Shown here in pieces: positions 26,178 through 33,543 of a stretch of DNA of 37,492 nucleotides. The notes beneath the pieces were generated by a model that saw only the letters and a list, made by a program, of their open reading frames with translations, did not search any database and was not told the origin of the DNA. The position numbers and the translations under genes are program-made. Source of the stretch: Verrucomicrobiota bacterium (lineage in GTDB: Bacteria > Verrucomicrobiota > Verrucomicrobiia > Chthoniobacterales > UBA10450); the NCBI GenBank assembly GCA_003218135.1, contig QHNQ01000160.1, forward strand, positions 1 through 37,492, in the 5' to 3' direction. Each line of letters begins with the position of its first letter. The first letter of the stretch is position 1.

Positions 26178-27041
26178 TTATCCCAGAGCGCCTGCTCGTC
26201 GCCTTTGTTTGACGAGAGCGCTGGTGGATCGGCGACCAGTAGGTCGGGCAGCGCTGCGTTTTTGCCTGAGAGATTCTGTCCGGTTCAGACTCTCCTGCAA
26301 CACCTTAACAAGATCGACTACATTAGTGGGCGCCGGCGTGGCAGGCGCCTTCGTAGCGATCTCTTTGTGCTGCGCTTTTTGTTCAATGATCTCCATTAAC
26401 GCCGTGCGGTATTCGTCCCGATATTTTTCCGGCTCCCACGAGTCACTCATGCTTTCGATAAGAGCTTGAGCCATCTTTAACTCTTTATCGGTTACTGCTG
26501 TCACCGAGCCATTCTTTAACACCTCAGCGCTCAAAATCTCACTGGCGAAGTGCATCAGCTCCAGAATCAGGAACAAGCCGTCGGGTTTCACGGCAGCAAG
26601 ATGCTCGCGATTACTGATCACAACTTTCGCAATACCAATCTTTCCTGTGCCGCTCAGCGCCTTGTGCAAAACTGCATAGGCTTTCTCCCCACCTTTTTGC
26701 GGCTCCAGGAAATATGGCCTGTAGAAAAACTTCGGATCCACTTGTTCCAAACCCACGAAATCGGTGATGTCGATCGAATGCGTGGATTCGATCCGCACCT
26801 TCTCGAAATCCTCATCCTTCAGGACAACATACCGGCCGCGCTCATACTCGAAGCCTTTTACGATTTGGTCGGCTGGAACTTCCTTGGAGTCCGCCTCGGC
26901 AACCTTTTTGTATCTGATTGGGCTGAGGTCGCTCGAACGCAGCTGCCGAAAGCTGATCTTTTCCTCGCGTGTGGCCGGATAAACGGCCACGGGGATATAA
27001 ACCAGCCCAAAGCTGATGCTGCCTTTCCAGATGGGGCGCAT
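26178..27041 (-). CDS. ku: Ku DNA end-binding protein
   Basis: This bacterial Ku homodimer binds double-strand breaks for non-homologous end joining. The 287 residues start MRPIWKGSISFGLVYIPVAVY at ATG 27041. The family core contains RYVVLKDEDFEKVRIESTHSIDI, FFYRPYFLEP and ALSGTGKIGIAKVVISNREHLAAV. A basic C-terminal tail (RQKRSAARPTGRRSTSALVKQRRR) is typical and may contact DNA. A longer in-frame ORF that runs antisense through tatA is rejected. No ligD is in the window. It is divergent from tatA with a 139-base gap. Confidence 0.95.
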   Translation of the reverse strand: MRPIWKGSISFGLVYIPVAVYPATREEKISFRQLRSSDLSPIRYKKVAEADSKEVPADQIVKGFEYERGRYVVLKDEDFEKVRIESTHSIDITDFVGLEQVDPKFFYRPYFLEPQKGGEKAYAVLHKALSGTGKIGIAKVVISNREHLAAVKPDGLFLILELMHFASEILSAEVLKNGSVTAVTDKELKMAQALIESMSDSWEPEKYRDEYRTALMEIIEQKAQHKEIATKAPATPAPTNVVDLVKVLQESLNRTESLRQKRSAARPTGRRSTSALVKQRRRAGALG

Positions 27042-27180
27042 ATGGGTTTCGAGCCCCTCTTTCACACAGCAACAAGGGTGTGTCAACCTTCCGGGCGGCT
27101 TGCCTGGGCTGCGGTGAAGGAGGCCGCGCACCAAATTGCCTTGCAACTTCTTGAAACCGCCTGATGTTCGAGAGCAGCAT

Positions 27181-27504
27181 ATGAGCCTCCTCGCCAGCTT
27201 CATGAACTTGGCAGGACCAGACTTAATCGTCATCCTGCTCATCATTCTGGTCTTATTCGGAGCAAAGAAACTACCGGAACTCGCCCGCGGAATGGGACAA
27301 GCGGTAAAAGAGTTCCAAAAAGCAAAGGACGAATTCAGCGACGAACTGCACAAGGCTGGAAAGTCTGATACGGAAACTGCCAAATCCGAAGTGAAACCGG
27401 CGCAATCGACCGTGGCCAGAACCGAGAACCAAACTGTAACTACCGTCCCGCCGCCGCAGTCAGGCGAAGCAGTTACACCCGGCGACAAAGCCGACCAAGT
27501 CTAA
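27181..27504 (+). CDS. tatA: TatA/TatE-type twin-arginine translocase subunit
   Basis: This single-span inner-membrane protein forms the pore of the Tat export pathway. The N-terminal helix (PDLIVILLIILVLFGAKKLPELARGMGQAVKEF) has the canonical FGAKKLPELARG hinge. An amphipathic helix follows, then an acidic/Pro-Thr-rich tail of about 50 residues. Total length is 107. ATG 27181 gives a short MSLLASFMNLAG lead. tatB and tatC are not adjacent. Confidence 0.92.
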   Translation: MSLLASFMNLAGPDLIVILLIILVLFGAKKLPELARGMGQAVKEFQKAKDEFSDELHKAGKSDTETAKSEVKPAQSTVARTENQTVTTVPPPQSGEAVTPGDKADQV

Positions 27505-27512
27505 TTCTCAAG

Positions 27513-27674
27513 AAGCGAGGCGAGGACGCCCGCACACAGTCGGGCAAGCAGGCGCACTCCCAAATCCGCCAGTTGGACGGACTTGTCCCGCGGCGAGCTT
27601 GCGCGAACGGAGCAGAGCCTTCCATGAATTTCGCACGACGTGTTTTCGGAGTGCGAGGCGTCCTCGCATCGCTT
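27513..27674. repeat. Inverted repeat between tatA and the acyl carrier gene
   Basis: Arms at 27513-27535 and 27651-27674 match as reverse complements with one mismatch and one extra base; the core GCGAGGACGCC / GGCGTCCTCGC (11 bases) is perfect. The roughly 115-base centre has no convincing gene. The element occupies most of the 250-base gap and has the look of a small non-coding mobile or hairpin element. Confidence 0.7.
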
Positions 27675-27754
27675 TTCGGCAAGAAAATTATTTGGTCACG
27701 CGTTTATGCGCGTTTGACCTCACATGCCATTTACGGCAAAATCGCGGCTCGTTT

Positions 27755-28024
27755 ATGTCTGAGCCTGATCTGCGCGCCCAAATTAAGCAAATGCTTGTCA
27801 AAAACCTGATGCTGCAAGTTACTCCTGAGCAGATCGGCGATGACCTGCCACTTTTCGGTCCAGATGGACTCGGCCTGGATTCCATCGATGCCCTCGAGCT
27901 TGCGGTAAGCATGGAAAAAACGTTCGGAGTCGGCGTGCCCAGCTCGGATGTAGCTGGGAAAGCGCTTCGGAGCGTAAACACAATTCACGATTACATTCTC
28001 GAAAAACGCGCGCCCGCCGCATAA
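27755..28024 (+). CDS. Acyl carrier protein
   Basis: This 89-residue four-helix carrier would be loaded with 4-phosphopantetheine on Ser43 in GLGLDSIDALELA. The start MSEPDLRAQIKQMLVKNL at ATG 27755 gives the normal ACP length; a longer in-frame ORF from 27599 runs back into the inverted repeat. It is not the fatty acid acpP by context: no fab genes are adjacent, and the DDLPLFGPDGLGLDSIDALEL pattern is more like ACPs of secondary or lipid pathways. It is followed closely by a broken glycosyltransferase. Confidence 0.88.
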   Translation: MSEPDLRAQIKQMLVKNLMLQVTPEQIGDDLPLFGPDGLGLDSIDALELAVSMEKTFGVGVPSSDVAGKALRSVNTIHDYILEKRAPAA

Positions 28025-28060
28025 GTCTTGTTCGAGGCGCACCAGCGCGATCGATCCGAC

Positions 28061-28980
28061 GTGAACATTCTGTACGTAGAGAGTAGCCGCAGTTGGGGCG
28101 GCCAGGAGTATCGAACTTGTCTGGAGATTAACTGGCTGAATGCGCACGGGCATCAGGCCTGGCTCGTCTGCAATCCGAGCAGTCAGGTGCACTCCAAAGC
28201 ATCTGAACTCGGAACGCGGCTGGTGACAATGCCGCTCCGGCGCCGCATTGACCCACTCTGTTCATGGCGGCTCTGGAGATTTTGCCGGCAAAACCAGGTT
28301 GATCTGCTGAAAGCTTACAGCTCGAAGGATCACTGGATTTGTCTGCCGCTCTATCTCTGCGGGATTCCTCTCAGCAGGGCACGCTGCATCACTGACCCCA
28401 TCGGCAGCAAAGGTCGCGCATTTGTTTTCAAGCACGGCTGCTCACAAATCGTCGCCCCGACAAAGGCCAGCTCGTTTTAGTTGAAGCGGCGCCTCTAGTC
28501 TTACAAAAGCGTCCCGATGCCCGCTTCGTCATCGTAGGCCAGGGCACGGGGATTCTGAAACGCGGCATCAACGTAAGGAACGCAATCGATCGGGCCGGAT
28601 TGGCCGATAAAATCATTATGGTTGGATATCGCTGGGACACACCCAACGTTTATGCAGCGTGCGACATGATCGTTATTGTTTCCCTTCGAACCGAAGCGTC
28701 TCCGATCGTCTTGCGTGAAGCTTTCGCCAGTGGGCGTCCAGTCATCGCGACGAAAGTCGGTGATATTCCGGAGATTCTTCGCGATCGCGAGAACGGTCTG
28801 CTTATCGAACCGGGTGACACTCAGGCGCTGGCGAACGCTATCATGGAATTCATTACCGATCCAAACCTGGCTGCGTACTGCGCAGCGAATGGTCTTCGCT
28901 ACGCAACCGAACACTTTTCCTTCGACACAATGATGGAGAAAAAACTTCAGGCCGACGCTTTGATACTTCGCTCGGCGTGA
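28061..28980 (+). pseudogene. Decayed GT4 glycosyltransferase (internal deletion plus frameshift)
   Basis: The first part (from GTG 28061) encodes a GT-B N-terminal domain: VNILYVESSRSWGGQEYR, then HGHQAWLVCNPSSQ and FKHGCSQIVAPTKA, ending at a stop at 28480. A second frame, open from about 28441, encodes the C-terminal domain: RRPDKGQLVLVEAAPLV, FVIVGQG, YAACDMIVIVSLRTEASPIVLREAFASGRPVIATKVG and NGLLIEPGD. The junction near 28445-28460 lacks the usual linker of about 55-60 residues and changes frame, so one sequencing slip cannot explain it. The product is probably non-functional, though the second half might be translated separately. It follows the ACP gene by about 36 bases. Confidence 0.8.
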
Positions 28981-29022
28981 CGTGACCAGCTATCCGTGCT
29001 GTACATCGCGAAAGGCTTGCGA

Positions 29023-29901
29023 CTAAACCGATACGAGGTCCTCGAGGATTTCGCGCATGTGGCGGATAGGCAGCGAATAATGCCCTGCATCGTTCACGAA
29101 ACGCGTTTTGCAGTTCGGTAAGCGGTTCGCGATTTGTTGCACCAGCTGCAGAGAGAAAGCGCGGTCTTGCTTTCCGTGCCACAATCGGACGGGAACGCGC
29201 ACGTCTTCGATCGCAAAGCCCCACGGGTGTGCGTGAATCTCCGCGTCGGCCATCACGCCTTCGGCTGAAGCTCGCCACGCGAGTCGCTGGCTTTCGAAAA
29301 TGGCTTCGAACGCTGCTGCGTCGCGCAAGCTCTCTGTATCGCACGGCCTCAGCAAAAGCATTTTTAAAAGCAATGGGCGAAAACGAACAGGCGACCGTAC
29401 CGAAAGAAATGGCCGCACCAGATGAAAACACCTTCGCAGGAGTCCGGGTCGGCTCCGGTACAGTGCCACCATCCAACGGTAAAGCGGAAGCAATCCTTCG
29501 CCGTCCGTAATTTCCGCAATCGGGGGCGCGCCACCGACTATTGCAATCGCTCGCACGCGCTCCGGCATCGCCACCGCAGTCGCATAAGCGTAGGGCGCGC
29601 CGCCTGAAATCGCGAGTACTCGAAATTCTCGGAGGTCGAGATGCTCAACCACTTGTTCCAAAAGGCGCGGCCAATCACTCAACTTGCGATCCGGCTGGAA
29701 GCTGGAATCGCGGATGCCCGGACGATCGAGTGAAACGATGCGAATGCCAAGCTCGCGTGCTGGTTCGTCTGTGAGTCGCGCCATGGAGCGTGAGCTGGGC
29801 CAGCCATGGCAAAAGATCACCGGTACGCCGTTGGGGTCGCCGTATCCCTCAAAGGCAACGATGGCGCCGTCCGGGAGTTGAATTGAATTTTCTGCGTTCA
29901 C
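29023..29901 (-). CDS. Alpha/beta hydrolase
   Basis: This 292-residue cytoplasmic hydrolase (esterase, epoxide-hydrolase or dehalogenase-like) has the oxyanion motif FCHGWPSSR. The nucleophile elbow is AISGGAP, with Ser as nucleophile and Ala where the first Gly is usual. Asp lies in WHGKQDRAF and His in NDAGHYSLP. A helical cap lies between about residues 135 and 215. The start codon is GTG. It converges with the glycosyltransferase remnant (42-base gap). The substrate is unknown. Confidence 0.85.
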   Translation of the reverse strand: MNAENSIQLPDGAIVAFEGYGDPNGVPVIFCHGWPSSRSMARLTDEPARELGIRIVSLDRPGIRDSSFQPDRKLSDWPRLLEQVVEHLDLREFRVLAISGGAPYAYATAVAMPERVRAIAIVGGAPPIAEITDGEGLLPLYRWMVALYRSRPGLLRRCFHLVRPFLSVRSPVRFRPLLLKMLLLRPCDTESLRDAAAFEAIFESQRLAWRASAEGVMADAEIHAHPWGFAIEDVRVPVRLWHGKQDRAFSLQLVQQIANRLPNCKTRFVNDAGHYSLPIRHMREILEDLVSV

Positions 29902-29991
29902 CGCTTCACATTTCTATACACACTTTTTTACCGCTTGTATTGCAAGCCTCCAATCTGTAGTCCACAGTGTAATGCGAATAGAGTGTTGGTT

Positions 29992-30393
29992 ATGAATGAT
30001 TACTCACAACCTCGTCCGGGAAAAATCGAGGTGCATGGCAACGGGCTTGGCGCACCTTCATCGGAAGAGGTGGAAAGTCGCGCCAGAGAAATTGCTATGA
30101 TAGACGAGCGCAATCCTGATGAATTTACTGACGCAGATTGGAAACAAGCCCGCCGGGAACTGATGGGCGAGGAAAATAATATGCCCCCCGAAGAAACAAG
30201 CGATAACGCCGATCTAACGGAGGAGTGGAGCGTAGTCGCCAGTTCTAAAGGTCACCGTTTGCCGCGTCCTGATGCCGATGAAGAGGAAACGGTTGGCGAG
30301 CATCTCGTGATTGATGGCCTTGAGGAAGCCGCTCACGACCAGATGCTCCAGGCGCGGCGGGAAGAAATCGAGCAAGAGGGAGATATTCTTTGA
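29992..30393 (+). CDS. Small acidic conserved-looking protein, unknown function
   Basis: This 133-residue soluble protein is rich in Glu and Asp, without signal or membrane segments. It opens MNDYSQPRPGKIEVHGNGLG and has a helical part SSEEVESRAREIAMIDERNPDEFTDADWKQARREL, then a low-complexity acidic tail. I do not recognise a family. ATG 29992 is chosen over an in-frame upstream start at 29935. The stop overlaps a perfect 12-base palindrome (GAGGCTAGCCTC, 30392-30403). It lies 36 bases before egtB on the same strand and may be co-transcribed. Confidence 0.6.
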   Translation: MNDYSQPRPGKIEVHGNGLGAPSSEEVESRAREIAMIDERNPDEFTDADWKQARRELMGEENNMPPEETSDNADLTEEWSVVASSKGHRLPRPDADEEETVGEHLVIDGLEEAAHDQMLQARREEIEQEGDIL

Positions 30394-30429
30394 GGCTAGC
30401 CTCGGCAGGCGCCGCCTCATTTGCCGCCG

Positions 30430-31716
30430 ATGATGACGCGTGTCGAACAGTTGCGGGATCGTTTTCATCAAATCAGAACGTTCACCAACGCGTTGTGCGC
30501 GGGTCTTGAACCAGAAGATTACGTCGTGCAGTCGATGCCCGACGTCAGCCCAACCAAGTGGCACCTCGCGCACACCACCTGGTTTTTTGAGACCTTCATT
30601 CTCAAGAAGCTTATCGCAGCGTATCAGTCGGCAATTCCAGAGTACGCGTATCTGTTTAACTCGTACTATAACGCCGCCGGTGACATGCACCGGCGCGATC
30701 TGCGTGGGTTGATTTCGCGCCCGACGGTGAAGCAAGCGCAGCGCTACCGCGCGTCCATCGATTCGCGCATCGATGATCTGCTTTCCAATGTTGACGAGAA
30801 CTTATTGAATGAAATCGAGCCGATCCTTATCCTCGGCACTCATCATGAGCAGCAACATCAGGAACTGCTCATTACAGATATCAAGCACGTCTTCGCGCAA
30901 AATCCGCTCTATCCTGTGTTTCGCGAGCGGAAGATCAATGGCCGTGCTGAAAAAATCATCCCAATGCAGTTTATACATTTCGAAGAAACGACCGCCCGGC
31001 TCGGTCACGATGGTCATGGATTCGCCTACGATAACGAGGGACCGCGGCATCAAGTACTGATCCCTGCATTTTCAATCGGTTCGCGGCCGGTAACCAACGG
31101 CGAATACATCGCGTTCATCGAAGACAATGGATATAAGCGTCCGGAATTCTGGTTGTCACTCGGTTGGATGACGGTGAACGAACAGCATTGGGAAGCACCG
31201 CTTTACTGGAGCAAACGCGACGGCGCCTGGTGGAACTTCACCCTTTCTGGTTTTCGCTCCGTCGATAAATCCGAACCGGTAACGCATTTGAGTTATTTCG
31301 AAGCCGATGCGTACGCGAACTGGGCAGGCGCGCGCCTCCCCACGGAGTTCGAATGGGAGCGCGCTGCAATGGATTGGCTAATCGAAGGAAATTTTGTCGA
31401 AGACGAAATCTTTCATCCGGCACCGGTGGCTGTAGGGTCCGCTGTCTCAGCGGACAAATCAGCCCGACAACTTCAGCAAATGTTCGGAGACGTATGGGAA
31501 TGGACTCGCAGCGCTTACTCGCCTTATCCCGGTTATCGCGCGGCCCCGGGCGCGCTCGGGGAATACAACGGCAAGTTTATGTGCAACCAATACGTCTTAC
31601 GCGGTGGTTCGTGCGCAACCTCGCGGACTCACATTCGCCCTACGTATCGCAATTTCTTTCAGCCGGAAAAACGCTGGCAGTTCACCGGAATCAGACTCGC
31701 ACGCGATCCACAATAA
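30430..31716 (+). CDS. egtB: EgtB-type ergothioneine sulfoxide synthase
   Basis: This non-heme iron enzyme joins hercynine with a cysteine-type thiol and oxygen to a sulfoxide, the key step to ergothioneine. The N-terminal DinB-like domain holds the iron ligands: His48 in KWHLAHTTWFFE, and H139/H143 in HHEQQHQE (the HX3HXE motif). The C-terminal FGE-like domain has VTNGEYIAFIEDNGY, ANWAGARLPTEFEWERA, FGDVWEWTRSAYSPYPGY and LRGGSCATSRTHIRPTYRNFF. There are 428 residues from ATG 30430; a tandem ATG at 30433 and an in-frame TTG at 30421 are alternatives. egtD follows 46 bases later. No egtA or egtC is present, so cysteine itself may be the sulfur donor, as in some other EgtB types. Confidence 0.93.
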   Translation: MMTRVEQLRDRFHQIRTFTNALCAGLEPEDYVVQSMPDVSPTKWHLAHTTWFFETFILKKLIAAYQSAIPEYAYLFNSYYNAAGDMHRRDLRGLISRPTVKQAQRYRASIDSRIDDLLSNVDENLLNEIEPILILGTHHEQQHQELLITDIKHVFAQNPLYPVFRERKINGRAEKIIPMQFIHFEETTARLGHDGHGFAYDNEGPRHQVLIPAFSIGSRPVTNGEYIAFIEDNGYKRPEFWLSLGWMTVNEQHWEAPLYWSKRDGAWWNFTLSGFRSVDKSEPVTHLSYFEADAYANWAGARLPTEFEWERAAMDWLIEGNFVEDEIFHPAPVAVGSAVSADKSARQLQQMFGDVWEWTRSAYSPYPGYRAAPGALGEYNGKFMCNQYVLRGGSCATSRTHIRPTYRNFFQPEKRWQFTGIRLARDPQ

Positions 31717-31762
31717 ATCGGCACATCGCGAGTCGCTACGGCGACCGCCCTCAACGGTCACA

Positions 31763-32740
31763 ATGAGCGGAGATTCATTAACGGCACCGGAACAGATTTC
31801 CCCGCCAGAAGCGTCGGACTTTATTAGTGACGTGATCGCCGGTCTTTCATCAAACCCGCGTACGCTTCCGTACAAATATTTTTACGACGAACGCGGCGCG
31901 GCGCTGTTCCAGAAAATTTGCGAACTGCCAGAATACTACATCACACGAACCGAGATCGACATTCTGGATCGGAATCGAGCCGAGATCGCCTCGCACCTCG
32001 GACCGAACCTCGAGCTAATCGGGCTTGGCACCGGTGCCGGCACCAAAACCCGGATTCTCATCGAAGCACTGGAGACGCCCGCGGTTTATATCCCCGTGGA
32101 TATCTCCGAAAAGCAATTGCACGAATCGACTGCCAATTTCCGGAAAATTTTTCCCGATCTGGAAATTCTGCCGGTCTGTGCCGATTACTTGCAACCCGTG
32201 GTTCTGCCTTCACCACATCACAAACCTGCGCGTAATGTCGTTTATTTTCCTGGATCGACTATCGGGAACTTCGAGCCTGATGAAGCGGTGCAATTCCTGC
32301 GTCGTGTAGCTAATGTTTGCCGGGAAAAAGGCGGCCTGCTCATCGGCGCAGATTTGAAGAAAGCTCGCGACGTGCTGGAAGGTGCTTACAACGACCGCGC
32401 CGGCGTTACTGCACAGTTTAATTTGAACCTGTTGGCGCGGGCGAACCGTGAACTGGGCGCCGATTTCGACCTGGATCAATGGCGCCACCGCGCTATTTAC
32501 AATTCAGATGCTGGGCGAATCGAAATGTATCTCATCAGTGAGAGCGACCAGTTTGTTTACCTTGACGAACAAAGGTTTCATTTTCGCCGGGCTGAAAAGA
32601 TCGTCACCGAGTTTTCCTATAAATACTCACCGGAAGAGTTTTCCGCGCTCGCCGGCAAAGCGGAATTTGAGTTTGCGCAGATGTGGACTGACGATGCGCG
32701 CTTGTTCGGCGTTTTCTATTTCGTAGTCCGTTCAGGGTAG
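31763..32740 (+). CDS. egtD: EgtD histidine N-alpha-methyltransferase
   Basis: This SAM-dependent enzyme trimethylates histidine to hercynine. In its 325 residues, LPYKYFYDERGAALFQKICELPEYYITRTE, YFPGSTIGNFEP and GVTAQFNLNLLARANRELGADFD are family hallmarks. The substrate-binding TEFSYKY motif (282-288) keeps the Glu and Ser (E283, S285) known from mycobacterial EgtD, so histidine is the likely substrate. The SAM loop is LGTGAGTKT (88-96), with Gly just before the loop where many EgtD have Glu (ELGSGSSxKT). ATG 31763 is preferred; the longer frame overlaps egtB. Confidence 0.95.
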   Translation: MSGDSLTAPEQISPPEASDFISDVIAGLSSNPRTLPYKYFYDERGAALFQKICELPEYYITRTEIDILDRNRAEIASHLGPNLELIGLGTGAGTKTRILIEALETPAVYIPVDISEKQLHESTANFRKIFPDLEILPVCADYLQPVVLPSPHHKPARNVVYFPGSTIGNFEPDEAVQFLRRVANVCREKGGLLIGADLKKARDVLEGAYNDRAGVTAQFNLNLLARANRELGADFDLDQWRHRAIYNSDAGRIEMYLISESDQFVYLDEQRFHFRRAEKIVTEFSYKYSPEEFSALAGKAEFEFAQMWTDDARLFGVFYFVVRSG

Positions 32741-32752
32741 CGCATGCGTCCC

Positions 32753-32779
32753 GCTTGCGATCTAATTCACAACGCAAGC
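32753..32779. repeat. Hairpin between egtD and the ABC ATPase gene
   Basis: GCTTGCG (32753-32759) and CGCAAGC (32773-32779) form a perfect 7-base stem with a 13-base loop in the 59-base gap. No T-run follows. It could tune read-through or mRNA stability between egtD and the transporter genes. Confidence 0.5.
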
Positions 32780-32799
32780 CAGAGGGTCGCGCTGCTTTA

Positions 32800-33543
32800 A
32801 TGAGCGCGTTGGTTCGACTCTTCGATGTGAGCAAACGCTACGCGGGCACAGCGGCGTTGCATTCAACAAATCTCTCGATCGAGCGCAGCAGGACCACTGT
32901 GCTCATCGGTCCCAGCGGTTGTGGCAAATCGACTTTGCTGCGCTTAATCATTCGTTTGATCGAGCCCGACTCCGGTCGCATCGACTTCGGCGGAGAACCA
33001 ATCAACCTCGATAACATCGACAACCTTCGCCGCCGGATTGGTTACGTCATCCAGGAAGGTGGGCTGTTCCCGCACCTGACGGCGCGCGCCAATGTCCTCC
33101 TGATGGCGCGCCATGTCGGGAAATCCCAGGACGAAATGCGAACCAAACTCCTGGAATTGTGCGAGCTGACAAGGTTTTCTGAAAAACTGCTCCCGCGGTA
33201 TCCTGTTGAACTTTCCGGAGGCCAGCGGCAGCGCGTCAGTTTGATGCGCGCGCTAATGCTTTCGCCAGAGCTGCTGTTGCTCGACGAACCGCTCGGCGCT
33301 CTGGACCCGCTCGTCCGCGCTTCTTTGCAAAAGGATCTCAAGGAAATTTTTGCGCAGCTGGGTCACACGGTGCTCTTCGTCACGCACGACCTGGCGGAGG
33401 CAATTTATTTCGGTGACGAAATCGTGCTCCTGAATGAAGGCCGCGTCGTACAAAAAGGTTCAGTTACCGATCTCCGCGAGAGGCCTGCCGATCCTTTCGT
33501 TTCCGAATTCATCAACGCGCAACGTGGAATCGCGACCCTATGA
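32800..33543 (+). CDS. ABC transporter ATPase, betaine/osmoprotectant (OpuCA/EgtV-like) family
   Basis: This cytoplasmic ATPase of an importer has 247 residues. It shows Walker A GPSGCGKST, the signature ELSGGQRQRV, Walker B LLLLDEPLGALD and the H-loop FVTHDLAEAIYF. The QxRRxIGYVIQEGGLFPHLT segment is typical of quaternary-amine importers (OpuCA, OsmV, ProV). It lacks the C-terminal CBS pair found in OpuCA and ProV. ATG 32800 is chosen; a TTG at 32755 within the hairpin is in frame. The stop overlaps the start of the fused permease gene (ATGA). Confidence 0.9.
   Translation: MSALVRLFDVSKRYAGTAALHSTNLSIERSRTTVLIGPSGCGKSTLLRLIIRLIEPDSGRIDFGGEPINLDNIDNLRRRIGYVIQEGGLFPHLTARANVLLMARHVGKSQDEMRTKLLELCELTRFSEKLLPRYPVELSGGQRQRVSLMRALMLSPELLLLDEPLGALDPLVRASLQKDLKEIFAQLGHTVLFVTHDLAEAIYFGDEIVLLNEGRVVQKGSVTDLRERPADPFVSEFINAQRGIATL

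Noticed and set aside
27042-27488. N-terminal extension of the ku reading frame
   Set aside because: The extension runs antisense through tatA; Ku proteins begin at MRPIWKG-like residues, which is ATG 27041 here.
27573-27809. Possible small gene between tatA and the acyl carrier gene
   Set aside because: The frame is short, crosses an inverted repeat and shows no protein features.
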